Assembly (NCBI RefSeq): GCF_902702915.1
Contig: NZ_LR738849.1
Span: forward strand, 2,744,001 to 2,808,000
DNA: 64,000 bases
Source of the DNA: Desulfovibrio sp. 86
GTDB lineage: Bacteria > Desulfobacterota > Desulfovibrionia > Desulfovibrionales > Desulfovibrionaceae
Direction: 5' to 3'
Part shown: piece after piece, positions 35,267 through 43,782 of the stretch
Layout: each line of letters starts with the position of its first letter
Position numbering within the stretch: position 1 is the stretch's first letter
The notes under the pieces: model-generated
Databases searched by the model: none
Seen by the model: the letters and a program-made list of their open reading frames with translations, nothing else
What the model was told of the DNA's origin: nothing
Made by a program: the position numbers and the translations under genes

Positions 35267-36168
35267 CCGGCGGCAGCGGCCAAAAGCATGGGCAGATATT
35301 TGTCTTCGGCCACTGCGGCCCGCGAGGGCAGCACCATGGGCACGCGCCCGCCCACCACTATGCCCGCGCGGTGAGCTCCGGCGGAATAGACCAGGGATTT
35401 AAGCAAGATATTGCCTGCCGAAATATTGGGCATGATCATGAGGTCCACATTGCCGGGAACAGGGCTCGTGCATTTTTTGATGGCGGCAACCTTGGGGCTG
35501 ATGGCCAGGTCGTAGGACAGGGGGCCTTCGACCACGCAGTTCTTGATTACGCCATCCTGATTCATGGTCTTGAGCGCGGCGGCGTCAACAGTTTCCGGCA
35601 TTTTTTCACTGACGTGCTCATTGGCGGCAAGCACAGCCACCATGGGTTTGTCAAAGCCCATACGCAGCATGGCGTCAACGGCGTTTTCCAGAATATCACG
35701 CTTTTGTTCCAGGGTAGGAGCGATGTTGAGGGCGATGTCTGAAAGGGCCACTATCTTGTGGTAGCTCGGAATCTGTACAAAGCAGATGTGTGAAATAAGC
35801 TTGCCGGTTCTGAAGTTGCAGCGTTCTTTGAACAGATTTTTCATCAATATGGGCGTTTCAATAAGCCCCTTCATGATGACGTGGGCCTTGCCTTCATTTA
35901 CAAGATCCGCAGCCGTGAACACGGCATCTTCATCAGAATCGGCCGACACAATGGCAAAGCTGTCCGGATCGTGCCCCAGCCCGCGCAGTCCGGCGGCGAT
36001 CTTGTTTTTGTCGCCCACCAGGATGGATTCCAGACCGCCCTTGTTTTTGGCTTCCACAACAGCCTCAAGGGTATTGGGGTCTTCAGGCCGTACCACGGCA
36101 AGGGTGCGTCCGCCGCGTATGTGGGGCGCAGCCTGCGCGAGAAGTTCATCAAAGTTATGGTAGATCAT
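35263..36168 (-). CDS. ptb: Phosphate butyryltransferase-like acyl transferase
   Basis: A 301-residue PTA/PTB family protein: GGRTLAVVRPEDPNTLEAVVEAKNKG near the N-terminus, KGLIETPILMKNL and, near the C-terminus, GNVDLMIMPNISAGNILLKSLVYSAGAHRAGIVVGGRVPMVLPSRA, the phosphate/CoA site. It exchanges CoA for phosphate on an acyl-CoA, probably the product of KorABCD, and passes acyl phosphate to the kinase encoded just downstream. A strong sigma-54 promoter lies 75 bp upstream. Confidence 0.92.
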   Translation of the reverse strand: MIYHNFDELLAQAAPHIRGGRTLAVVRPEDPNTLEAVVEAKNKGGLESILVGDKNKIAAGLRGLGHDPDSFAIVSADSDEDAVFTAADLVNEGKAHVIMKGLIETPILMKNLFKERCNFRTGKLISHICFVQIPSYHKIVALSDIALNIAPTLEQKRDILENAVDAMLRMGFDKPMVAVLAANEHVSEKMPETVDAAALKTMNQDGVIKNCVVEGPLSYDLAISPKVAAIKKCTSPVPGNVDLMIMPNISAGNILLKSLVYSAGAHRAGIVVGGRVPMVLPSRAAVAEDKYLPMLLAAAAG

Positions 36169-36242
36169 GTCTGTCCCTCAGTTGGATTGCAGTTGCGGGC
36201 TGTCGGCTTGGGTCAGCCGCACCCTCCCTGTTTTTCCGTTGT

Positions 36243-36257
36243 GCAATTCCAGGGCCA
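36243..36257 (-). promoter_or_regulatory. Sigma-54 promoter of ptb
   Basis: On the minus strand TGGCCCTGGAATTGC matches TGGCAC-N5-TTGC with one mismatch. The -12 GC lies 75 bp before the ptb start codon. Confidence 0.75.
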
Positions 36258-36342
36258 TCGGTACTAACAGCAAAAAGCCGCGCTCAGTCGGTGATTTGGG
36301 GCGCAAAGGTCTTGTGTGATGGCTGTTGTGCTTGATCTGTTT

Positions 36343-36355
36343 GCAACCAGGTTGT
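36343..36355. promoter_or_regulatory. Palindrome CAACCAGGTTG upstream of ptb and regulator gene
   Basis: CAACCAGGTTG at 36344-36354 is a perfect palindrome with the AACCWGGTT core seen upstream of korA and the transporters. It lies about 95 bp upstream of the ptb sigma-54 promoter and 65 bp before the activator gene start, so it may serve both control of ptb and autoregulation. Confidence 0.5.
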
Positions 36356-36418
36356 ACACGTCTTTTAGACCGTCAGGGGATGACGGCTCTATTCCGACCA
36401 CAGTCAGGGGGCAGACGC

Positions 36419-38473
36419 ATGGCGCTGGAACTGGTTACCGTTTCCGTTGATCCTGAAAACAGGGACAAGATAAACAGTCAGCTTACGGCCCTTATGGGCA
36501 ATGATTTCAAAATTATCAGCTATTCCTGTCAGGAATACGCCCATCTGGCCGAACACCCTGAAAAGGTTGTGCTGCTCTCCGCGCCGGTGGTCAGGGATCT
36601 CATCATTGACCACGTGCCCGAAACCTGCACCGTTTTTATCGCCAAGCGGGTCATCAACCCCAAGGCCCTGCGCAGGATATTTTCCATACCGCCTGGTTCG
36701 GAAGTGCTTGTGGTCAACAATCTTTACAAAAACGCCATTGAGGTGGTGGATGAGCTCAACGCCCTGGGCTTCAGACACCTGCATTTTACCGCCCATATGC
36801 CTGGGACTGTGCCCGACAAGCAGTATGAGTATGCCGTTACGCCCAATGAGGAGGCGCTGGTGCCGCAGGGGATTCCCCAAATTATCAATTTGGGAACGCG
36901 GCTGGTCAGCCTGATGAGCATTGCCCAGGTCATCTTTCATATGACAGGCGGCAGGATGGGCGAATCAATGATCTATGAGCGTTATGTGAAGTACCTGGTG
37001 ACGCTTTCGTCCAATTTGTCCATTAAATTCAAAAAGCGCATGCTCATGCAACGGCAGATGAACATGGTGCTCTCCGCCTTTGAAGATGGGGCCATCATCG
37101 CCAGCAAAAGCGGGCGCATCACGTTTTCCAACAGTGCCGCCCGGCTTATTTTGCATGAAGCGCAGCTCGACGCCAAAAACGTGTGCGATCTCGGCTTGAG
37201 CGCCGATATTCTTGAGCCGGGCAGCAGCTTTATCGTGCGCGGCAATACCACCATATATTTTGAAGTAAAAAAACTCCCGCTGAGCGAGGATGAATATATC
37301 TTTCTGATCACGCTCAAGGACGTAAACCGCGTTGCATCCATAGACAAGGAATACAAAAAATTTAAAAAAGTTCAGGATAACGCTGCCAAGTTCCGCTTTA
37401 AAAACATTTTGTATAAAAGTTCGGCCATGGCCAGAACCATTGCCCTGGCGCAACGTGTGTCGCAACGCGACGCCACGATTTTGATCACAGGCGAATCGGG
37501 CACTGGCAAGGAGTTGCTGGCGCAATCCATTCATAATGCCTCGCTGCGCAAGGCGTATCCCTTTGTGGCCATCAACTGTGCGGCCCTGTCGGAAACGCTG
37601 CTTGAGAGCGAGCTGTTCGGTTACGAGGATGGCGCGTTTACCGGCGCCCGCAAGGGAGGTAAAAAGGGGCTTTTTGAGGCCGCCGACGGGGGTACGCTCT
37701 TTTTGGACGAGCTGGGCGATGCGCCGCTTTCAACGCAAATAAAGCTGCTGCGAGTACTGCAGGAAAGAGAAGTCATGCGCATTGCCGGCAACACCATCAT
37801 TCCCGTAAACGTGCGGGTTATTGCTGCCACCAACAAGGATCTGCACAAAGAAATGACGCTGGGCAATTTTCGTGAGGATTTGTATTACAGGCTTAATGTT
37901 ATCAATATCAGGGTGCCCCCGTTGCGGCACAGAACAGGAGATGTGGACTTGTTGCTCCGCACGTTTCTGGAGCGCAAAAGTGTTCCATCCGATGTTATTA
38001 CGCCTGAAATGCTGTCTCTGCTTGAAGGGTATGACTGGCCGGGCAACATCCGGGAGCTGAAAAACATCGCGGAATATATTTCTGTCATGTACGACAGCAC
38101 CCCCGTACTGGCGGATGAACTGGCCCAAATGTTCAGTCGCCCCGGCAGGGCCGCCCGGCGTGAAGAATTGCCCGCAAGCGTTGCCGCCTCTGAAGCCGGA
38201 GGCACAGCCATCCAGTATTTCCGCAGCAGCGCCATGGGCGGCGACATCCTGCACATTCTGGAAGTGCTGCGCAAGGCGCGGGAGGCGGGGCTGCTCATGG
38301 GCCGCAGCTCCATACAAAAAAGGCTGCGCGATCTGGGCCTTGAATTAAGCGCCCAGCAGATCAAAACACGGTTGGATCGCCTGCGTGAACGGGGGTTTAC
38401 CATTTCAAGCAACGGCCGGGGAACCGTACTGACCGACAAGGGACTGGATTTTTTGCGCCAGGGGGCTGAATGA
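36419..38473 (+). CDS. Sigma-54-dependent transcriptional activator
   Basis: A 684-residue enhancer-binding protein read from the ATG at 36419 (GGGGG ribosome site). The N-terminal ~200 residues are unrecognised and may sense a ligand. A PAS-like region follows near residues 215-320. The AAA+ domain is clear: Walker A GESGTGKE, GAFTGA loop for sigma-54 contact, TLFLDELGD Walker B, RLNVINIRVPPLR. The C-terminus has no Fis-type helix-turn-helix; RSSIQKRLRDLGLELSAQQIKTRLDRL with TDKGLDFL looks like a winged helix. It is divergent from ptb and probably controls the surrounding sigma-54 promoters. Confidence 0.92.
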   Translation: MALELVTVSVDPENRDKINSQLTALMGNDFKIISYSCQEYAHLAEHPEKVVLLSAPVVRDLIIDHVPETCTVFIAKRVINPKALRRIFSIPPGSEVLVVNNLYKNAIEVVDELNALGFRHLHFTAHMPGTVPDKQYEYAVTPNEEALVPQGIPQIINLGTRLVSLMSIAQVIFHMTGGRMGESMIYERYVKYLVTLSSNLSIKFKKRMLMQRQMNMVLSAFEDGAIIASKSGRITFSNSAARLILHEAQLDAKNVCDLGLSADILEPGSSFIVRGNTTIYFEVKKLPLSEDEYIFLITLKDVNRVASIDKEYKKFKKVQDNAAKFRFKNILYKSSAMARTIALAQRVSQRDATILITGESGTGKELLAQSIHNASLRKAYPFVAINCAALSETLLESELFGYEDGAFTGARKGGKKGLFEAADGGTLFLDELGDAPLSTQIKLLRVLQEREVMRIAGNTIIPVNVRVIAATNKDLHKEMTLGNFREDLYYRLNVINIRVPPLRHRTGDVDLLLRTFLERKSVPSDVITPEMLSLLEGYDWPGNIRELKNIAEYISVMYDSTPVLADELAQMFSRPGRAARREELPASVAASEAGGTAIQYFRSSAMGGDILHILEVLRKAREAGLLMGRSSIQKRLRDLGLELSAQQIKTRLDRLRERGFTISSNGRGTVLTDKGLDFLRQGAE

Positions 38474-38562
38474 CAGACGCGAGGGCCTTCGTGTTTTTTG
38501 CGAGGGCGTGGCGCGGGCATATGGCTGGCGCGACTGCGTGCAGCCACTGCGGGGTAAAAGTT

Positions 38563-38595
38563 GCGGGACCCGGCCCTACCTTTGCCGGGCCCCGC
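38563..38595. terminator. Hairpin between convergent activator and MFS genes
   Basis: GCGGGACCCGGC and GCCGGGCCCCGC pair around CCTACCTTT. It sits between the ends of two converging genes and may stop transcription from both sides, though T-runs are weak. Confidence 0.5.
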
Positions 38596-38628
38596 GCCTG
38601 TGGGGTGGGGTGAGGAAAAAGGAAAACG

Positions 38629-39915
38629 TCAGTACTTGCGCAGGACCAGAACCAGCGAGGCTGCGGTTCCAATAAGCGCAATGCACATCAGAACGTAAAG
38701 AGCGCCGGAAAAGCTGCCGCTGGCACTCATGGAAAATCCCATAATCAACGGGCCGCTGGAGGCGCACAAAAAGCTCAGACCGTTCATGATGCCTGCCCCA
38801 AGAGAAATGGCTTTTGCGGGCACCATTTCCTGCAACATGGTAAAGGTCATGGGCGCGCCAAGGGTGAGCACGCCCATGCCAAAGCAGATGCTGATGGCCG
38901 CAAGCATGTTGTTGCTTGTCTGCGCGGACAGGTAGAGCCCCAGCGCCGCGCCCAGCGAGGCCACAATGCAGAAGGGGGCTCGTCTGCCGACAATGTCGGA
39001 GGCCCAACCGGCAAACAGCTTGCAGGCTATGGAAAGGATGAACGGCAGCGAGGCCAGGACGCCCATTTCGCTCCAGGAGAATCCCCTGGCGCTTTTAAGG
39101 TAGGCTGGCAGCCATGTGAGCAGCCCCCAGTATACGATATTGTGGACGGAATAGTAGATGACAAGCATCCAGAACAGCGGGTTGCCCTTGAGCAGGTGCA
39201 GGTTCTCCCGCAGCAGGGTCTTGAAGGCAGGCTTGGGGCCAGGTGTGGTCTCGCCCTCCTGGCCATTCTCGATGTAGGTTATTTCGGCCAAATTGGTGAA
39301 TTTGCACTGTCTGGGCGTATCTGGGGCAAAGCGCCAGATAAGGTACAGGGGCACAAAACCCACAACTGTACAGGTAAAAAAGCTGATGTGCCAACTGGTA
39401 TGCGGCACCAGCCATGAAAAAAAAGGCATGGCGACAGCCGGAGCCAGCGACGTGCCGATAAACCATGAGGCATTGGCCTTGGCGCGCTCCTTTTTGGGAA
39501 ACCAAGCCTTGACGTAGGTGCTCTGCATGGGAAAGTGGATGCCTTCACCAATGCCCAGAAGAAAACGCGACAAGAGCATAACCGCAAGCGTGGGGGCTAT
39601 GCCGCCCATAAACATGGCTATGCCCCAGGTAACAACCGCCAGCAGCATGGCGCGTCGCGGCCCAAGATAGTCACCCAGCGAACTCAAAAAAACATTGCCC
39701 AGTCCGTATGCGATCAGAAAAACAGTCATGAGCAGGCCAGCTTTTGAAGGATGGTCAGCGATGCCCATGGCCTTCAAAAAATGCTCATCGGCGATGAGAA
39801 TAGAAATATTCACCCGATCAAAATACGCCACCATGATGGTGATGAGCAAAACGACGATAAGCACAAACCGTCGCTTGGTCGGGCGCTCGCACATTGCAAC
39901 TGTCTGCGCGCGCAC
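38629..39915 (-). CDS. MFS organic-anion transporter (ACS family-like)
   Basis: A 428-residue transporter with about twelve hydrophobic segments. YFDRVNISILIADEHFL, GLGNVFLSSLGDYLGPRRAML and FLLGIGEGIHFPMQSTYVKAWFPKKERAKAN are typical of the anion:cation symporter branch that carries hexuronates, glucarate, tartrate and similar organic acids. I take the GTG at 39915 as start because AAGGAG precedes it by 6 bp. A near-perfect sigma-54 promoter lies 74 bp upstream, tying it to the local regulon. Confidence 0.88.
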   Translation of the reverse strand: MRAQTVAMCERPTKRRFVLIVVLLITIMVAYFDRVNISILIADEHFLKAMGIADHPSKAGLLMTVFLIAYGLGNVFLSSLGDYLGPRRAMLLAVVTWGIAMFMGGIAPTLAVMLLSRFLLGIGEGIHFPMQSTYVKAWFPKKERAKANASWFIGTSLAPAVAMPFFSWLVPHTSWHISFFTCTVVGFVPLYLIWRFAPDTPRQCKFTNLAEITYIENGQEGETTPGPKPAFKTLLRENLHLLKGNPLFWMLVIYYSVHNIVYWGLLTWLPAYLKSARGFSWSEMGVLASLPFILSIACKLFAGWASDIVGRRAPFCIVASLGAALGLYLSAQTSNNMLAAISICFGMGVLTLGAPMTFTMLQEMVPAKAISLGAGIMNGLSFLCASSGPLIMGFSMSASGSFSGALYVLMCIALIGTAASLVLVLRKY

Positions 39916-39988
39916 TGGGAGCTCCTTGGTTGGCTGTAAGGGGAAACCGCGCGGCCAAACGGCGGCATGTCCGGTTGAGCAGGCAAGA

Positions 39989-40003
39989 GCAAATATAATG
40001 CCA
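39989..40003 (-). promoter_or_regulatory. Sigma-54 promoter of the MFS transporter gene
   Basis: On the minus strand TGGCATTATATTTGC matches TGGCAC-N5-TTGC with one mismatch. The -12 GC lies 74 bp before the GTG start. Confidence 0.78.
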
Positions 40004-40117
40004 TTTTCAGGGAGCCCGCGCCGCGTATATATGTGTTGCCCTGACCAGCGCTGTAAAGGGAACCGGAAAATGCCTGATGTCGCAAGTTATTTTTTGTGGC
40101 CCGCTGTAAAGGGCATT

Positions 40118-40139
40118 AAACCTGGTTAAAATCTGGTTG
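40118..40139. promoter_or_regulatory. AACCWGGTT motif between divergent transporter genes
   Basis: AACCTGGTT at 40119-40127 is followed by a second half-like ATCTGGTT at 40131-40138. It lies about 115-150 bp upstream of the MFS promoter and 150-170 bp upstream of the DASS promoter, so it could serve both. Confidence 0.5.
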
Positions 40140-40288
40140 TGTGCTGATCAGGCGAACAGTGTGGAGGGCCCGTGGGCGCTGTCGGTAAACGCGGATATTG
40201 GCCGCGCGCCAGCAACGGGCTATCCGAGCTTGCGTAATTTCTGTCTGTTTGGCGGCGGCGTCTGGACGGAAACAAGGCGGCCTGCCTG

Positions 40289-40303
40289 TGGTATTCTTTT
40301 TGC
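40289..40303 (+). promoter_or_regulatory. Sigma-54 promoter of the DASS transporter gene
   Basis: TGGTATTCTTTTTGC matches TGGCAC-N5-TTGC with two mismatches (both C to T) and is followed by T, as in TTGCW. It lies 83 bp before the start codon. Confidence 0.7.
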
Positions 40304-40385
40304 TGAATGGGACGCAGTAGAGGGTGCTCCGCACGCCAGTGGCATTGTAGGACGCATTTGGGGTGCCCAGAAATCAGGAGGTCGC

Positions 40386-41795
40386 ATGAGTCCCGCAACA
40401 ACTGTCCGCATCAAACAGGTCTTCGCCGCCATTGGTACCATCCTTGCGCTGGTGACGGCGTTTCAGACCCCGCCGCAGGGCGTCCCTCAACCCACCATGT
40501 ATGCCATAGGCATTTCCATTTGGGCTGTTTTTTGGTGGGCTACCGGGGTTATTCCCGAATATGCCACCGGCCTTATCATGTGCACGCTGTTTGCCAGCGT
40601 TAATGCTGTGCCGTTCAAAGTGGCGTATGGGGCATTTGCCGGCCCGGTGTTCTGGCTTACGGTGACTGCCTTTGTTTTGGGCGCCATGGCGGGCAAGGTG
40701 GGGCTGCTGAAACGCATGGCCCTTTGGGTTCTTAAAATATTTCCCCCCACATTCAACGGGCAGGTCTGGGGGCTTATCGTCTCCGGCCTGGTGATCAGTC
40801 CGCTTGTGCCCAGTACAAACGGCAAGGCCGCCTTGTCCAGCCCCCTTGGCCTGACCATCAGCGACACGCTGGGCCTCAAAAGAGGCGGTAAGGCGGCCAG
40901 CGGTTTGTTTTTGGCCTGTATGACCGGTTTTTATCTGACGAGCACCCTGTTTTTGAGCGGTACGGGCTCCAACTACATGTTCCTTGGCCTTCTTGGAGGC
41001 ACCTCTGGCAACGTGACCTGGATGGCCTGGTTTTTACGGGCCATTGTTTTTACCGTCATTTTGATGGTGGGCCTTGGGACGTACATCTGCCTGTTCTGCA
41101 AACCCGATAAGCAGGTATCCCTGCCGCCCAGCTACATCAAGGAGCAGCTCCAGGCCATCGGCCCCATGACCCGCGACGAACGCTGGACCTTGGGCATCAT
41201 GCTGACCACGCTGCTGCTGTGGATGACGGAATCACTGCACGGCATCAAGTCCGGTGAAGTGGGCGTGCTGGCAATCTGCGCGCTTATGGTTACCAAGGTG
41301 ATGTCGCGGCAAGACTTTAATAACAAGGTCGCCTGGCCTGCTGTTATTTTTATCGGCACACTGCTGAACATGGCTGGCGTTGTGCAGGCCCTCAAGCTGG
41401 ATAAACTGCTTGGCGAAGCCCTCACCCCGATACTCTCGGCAGTGGCGTCCAATCCCTACACGCTGGTGTTGGCCATTATCGCCTCGCTGTTTATTCTCAA
41501 GTTCGCCATCGTGTCGGTGCTGACTTCCGCCGTGATATCGTTCTTCATCTTTTCTTCAGTGGCAGCGGGAATGGGCGTAGACCCCTGGATTGTCGCCTTT
41601 GTGGCATGGACAAGCTCACATATCTATATTTTCCCCTACCAGAACTCGGCATATCTGTGTGGGCATTACGCCGCCGCAAGCGAAATGATTGATCACGGCG
41701 AGGGCAGAAAGCATTCTTTCATCTTTGTATTGCTTTGCGTTGTCGCGGGTATGGCCAGTGTGCCGTTTTGGCGACTGCTGGGTCTGATACAATAG
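40386..41795 (+). CDS. DASS-family (SLC13) di/tricarboxylate transporter
   Basis: A 469-residue membrane protein with about twelve hydrophobic segments and DASS marks: VLGAMAGKVGLLKRMALWVL, SPLVPSTNGKAALSSPLGLTISD in the first half and VAWPAVIFIGTLLNMAGVVQ in the second. The family imports succinate, tartrate, citrate or 2-oxoglutarate with sodium, or exchanges them. The ATG at 40386 follows AGGAGG. Divergent from the MFS gene and with its own sigma-54 promoter, it probably feeds the 2-hydroxy/2-oxoacid pathway. Confidence 0.9.
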   Translation: MSPATTVRIKQVFAAIGTILALVTAFQTPPQGVPQPTMYAIGISIWAVFWWATGVIPEYATGLIMCTLFASVNAVPFKVAYGAFAGPVFWLTVTAFVLGAMAGKVGLLKRMALWVLKIFPPTFNGQVWGLIVSGLVISPLVPSTNGKAALSSPLGLTISDTLGLKRGGKAASGLFLACMTGFYLTSTLFLSGTGSNYMFLGLLGGTSGNVTWMAWFLRAIVFTVILMVGLGTYICLFCKPDKQVSLPPSYIKEQLQAIGPMTRDERWTLGIMLTTLLLWMTESLHGIKSGEVGVLAICALMVTKVMSRQDFNNKVAWPAVIFIGTLLNMAGVVQALKLDKLLGEALTPILSAVASNPYTLVLAIIASLFILKFAIVSVLTSAVISFFIFSSVAAGMGVDPWIVAFVAWTSSHIYIFPYQNSAYLCGHYAAASEMIDHGEGRKHSFIFVLLCVVAGMASVPFWRLLGLIQ

Positions 41796-42120
41796 TTGCG
41801 GCGTAACGCAATCGCAGTGTAACAGGCTTGTGGTGTGACCAGCTTGCGCTGTAAAACAGTTTCTGGCGGATGTACCGATTGTTCCGGTACTCCGCCAGAT
41901 GTTTTGTATCAGGGCCTGTCCAGTTGTGGAGAGCACGGGTGCGTTTGTGTTTCCGCTGTGCTGCGGCTTGTCTCTGCCTGTCGCGCTCTTTCGGCGTCAG
42001 CCGAAGCTGAAGTCCGTGGGGCCGGAGCAGTGGCGCAGTCGCTCTGGGTCAGGCCTGTAATCGTCAGCGGCGTATTCAGGCAGGGTGGTGGGGGTGCTGG
42101 AAGCGGCTGTCAGACTGGGG
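41796..42120. other. Intergenic region, no gene seen
   Basis: About 325 bp between the DASS gene and the tandem repeat. Open frames exist but lack a ribosome site and any recognisable protein. Confidence 0.5.
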
Positions 42121-42516
42121 GGATTTTGGGAGGCGATTATCAGGCAAGGCTGTGGAACAGCGTTTTTTTGAGATGCTTCCTATGCTCTGGTTTGGGCCGC
42201 CTGCGCGGCGGGCGGCAGAGACGGTCTGGCAGACCGGGGTTCGATCGCAGGACTATTGTGCTGGCCGGGATTTTGGGAGGCGATTATCAGGCAAGGCTGT
42301 GGAACAGCATTTTTTTGAGATGCTTCCTATGCTCGGGTTTGGGCCGCCTGCGCGGCGGGCGGCAGAGACGGTCTGGCAGACCGGGGTTCGATCGCAGGAC
42401 TATTGTGCTGGCCGGGATTTTGTAGAGGTGATTATCAGGCAAGGCTGTGGAACAGCATTTTTTTGAGATGCTTCCTTCGCTCTGGTTTGGGCCGCCTGCG
42501 CGGCGGGCGGCAGAGG
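42121..42516 (+). repeat. 147-bp tandem repeat, two full units and one partial
   Basis: Units start at 42121, 42268 and 42415, exactly 147 bp apart. Each starts with GGATTTTG, contains the hairpins GCCGCCTGCGCGGCGGGCGG and CGGTCTGGCAGACCG, and ends in a GTTCGATCGCAGGACTATTG segment. Units 1 and 2 are nearly identical; unit 3 diverges at its start (GTAGAGGTG) and stops after about 100 bp. The period is a multiple of three, but no credible protein is encoded. Confidence 0.88.
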
Positions 42517-42562
42517 GGGCCTGTTAGGGGCTGTGCCCCTCCGAGGCCCCCTCTGCACTCCC
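42511..42562. terminator. Large GC-rich hairpin
   Basis: AGAGGGGGCCT pairs with AGGCCCCCTCT, and an inner AGGGGC/GCCCCT pairs with loop TGT. It caps the tandem repeat and sits between converging genes; no T-run follows. Confidence 0.55.
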
Positions 42563-42954
42563 CCCGGACGACCCCCCAGGTTTTCAATTTCCTTAATCTG
42601 ACGAGGGCTGCGCGGCTTTTGCTCCGGGAGCTTCCTCGCTCCGCTCGGCGATCTCCCTCCGCGCCGCGCAATGCCATCCACAAGTTTGCCTGCGGTTCAG
42701 CCAGACAATCGCTTGCTATCCACAAGATTGCTGCGGTTCAGTGCGGCAGTCGCTTTCATCCAGCGCAATGTACCAACAGGGGTAGCTGCGGGCAGACTGT
42801 CGGGCTGCAAATCACCCGTCGCACTGCCATCAAAGAGGTGGCTGTCCAGAGTCGCGGCGCTCCAAAGTGCGTCACAATAGGACATGGATTCTGCCGAAAA
42901 TCGCTTTTTCGGCAGAATGGCAAATTGAAATACGAAAGTATTTTAAATCTATTC
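42563..42954. other. Intergenic region with internal duplication and family A-like hairpin
   Basis: No gene is seen. The phrase ATCCACAAG...TTGC is duplicated about 50 bp apart (near 42674 and 42719). At 42885-42950 a hairpin GGATTCTGCCGAAAATCG / TTTTCGGCAGAAT resembles the middle of repeat family A, so this may be a decayed copy. Confidence 0.5.
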
Positions 42955-43782
42955 TTATTTAGTCCAGAACATGAGGGCGACCTTTGTCTGCACACTTTCC
43001 TGCACACGGCCGTCACTGCTCAGTTCCGCCAGCCTGCGGGTCAGGCTTTCCTTTTGCTGCGGCGTAAGCGGCCCCATGCTTTCAAAGTAGCGCAGATATA
43101 TGAGTTCCGCTTCTTCCAGGCTGCTGTCGCTCTCCCACGCGCGGTCCATATATTCCACTTCTGGGTAGTATCCCATAAGCCAGAGAAGATTGAAGGCGCA
43201 ATAAAAACTGCGGCTTACTCGCTCCTTGTGCGCGTCCCAGTCCACCAGCGGCTTCAGTTGGTCACGTACCGAGTGACGGGTATCAATCTGGCTTATTATG
43301 CAGCAGGAGCCGCAAGAGGCTGCGACCATTTTTTCCAGGGCAGCCTTGTCATTGACTGCCGGAGTTCTGGAGGCAAGAACCAGTTGAAACCGGTTTCGCC
43401 ACCTCAGAGCATCCAGATCGGCAGTGCCCCAGTCCAGCACCTGAAAATGCGCGTTGGCGCACCCGTCCCGCGCGGCGTTTTCCCTGGCCAGTTCTATCAT
43501 GGCGGGGGCAATGTCAAAGCCCTCCACGCGACCCACCAGAGGGGCCATTTCAAGCGCGTGGCTGCCAGGGCCGCAGCCGATGTCAAGCACGGACGCCGAC
43601 GGATCAAGTCCAGCCTTGCGGGCTATATGCTCCACAAGCAGACGCCGGTGTTCGCGTGAGGCATCACCCCGGATGTGATCGTTGAACGAAGGTGCGCGTT
43701 TGTTCCAAAAATCCGCCATGCCGGTTCGCTCCGGCTGGTAGTCTACCCAAAGCTCTTCAAAGGTACGCATGGTTAGTGGCAT
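42955..43782 (-). CDS. Class I SAM-dependent methyltransferase
   Basis: A 275-residue protein with the SAM-binding motif VLDIGCGPGSHALEMAPL and the acidic loop FDIAPAMIELAREN. It resembles the methyltransferase at 49572 in length and order, so the two may be paralogs. It overlaps the DUF364 gene by 10 bp, forming an FmdE-DUF364-methyltransferase operon. The substrate is unknown; modification of a chelating small molecule is an inference from the neighbourhood. Confidence 0.85.
   Translation of the reverse strand: MPLTMRTFEELWVDYQPERTGMADFWNKRAPSFNDHIRGDASREHRRLLVEHIARKAGLDPSASVLDIGCGPGSHALEMAPLVGRVEGFDIAPAMIELARENAARDGCANAHFQVLDWGTADLDALRWRNRFQLVLASRTPAVNDKAALEKMVAASCGSCCIISQIDTRHSVRDQLKPLVDWDAHKERVSRSFYCAFNLLWLMGYYPEVEYMDRAWESDSSLEEAELIYLRYFESMGPLTPQQKESLTRRLAELSSDGRVQESVQTKVALMFWTK

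Noticed and set aside
42231-42262. tRNA-like segment (GGTTCGATCGCAGG)
   Set aside because: Only the T-loop-like phrase is present; I could not build acceptor, D and anticodon arms around it.
41835-42425. Open frame through the 147-bp tandem repeat
   Set aside because: The period is a multiple of three, so the frame stays open by construction. There is no ribosome site and the translation is Gly/Arg/Cys-rich without resemblance to a protein.
42121-42516. CRISPR array
   Set aside because: Repeat units are 147 bp and contiguous, without unique spacers, and no cas genes are present.
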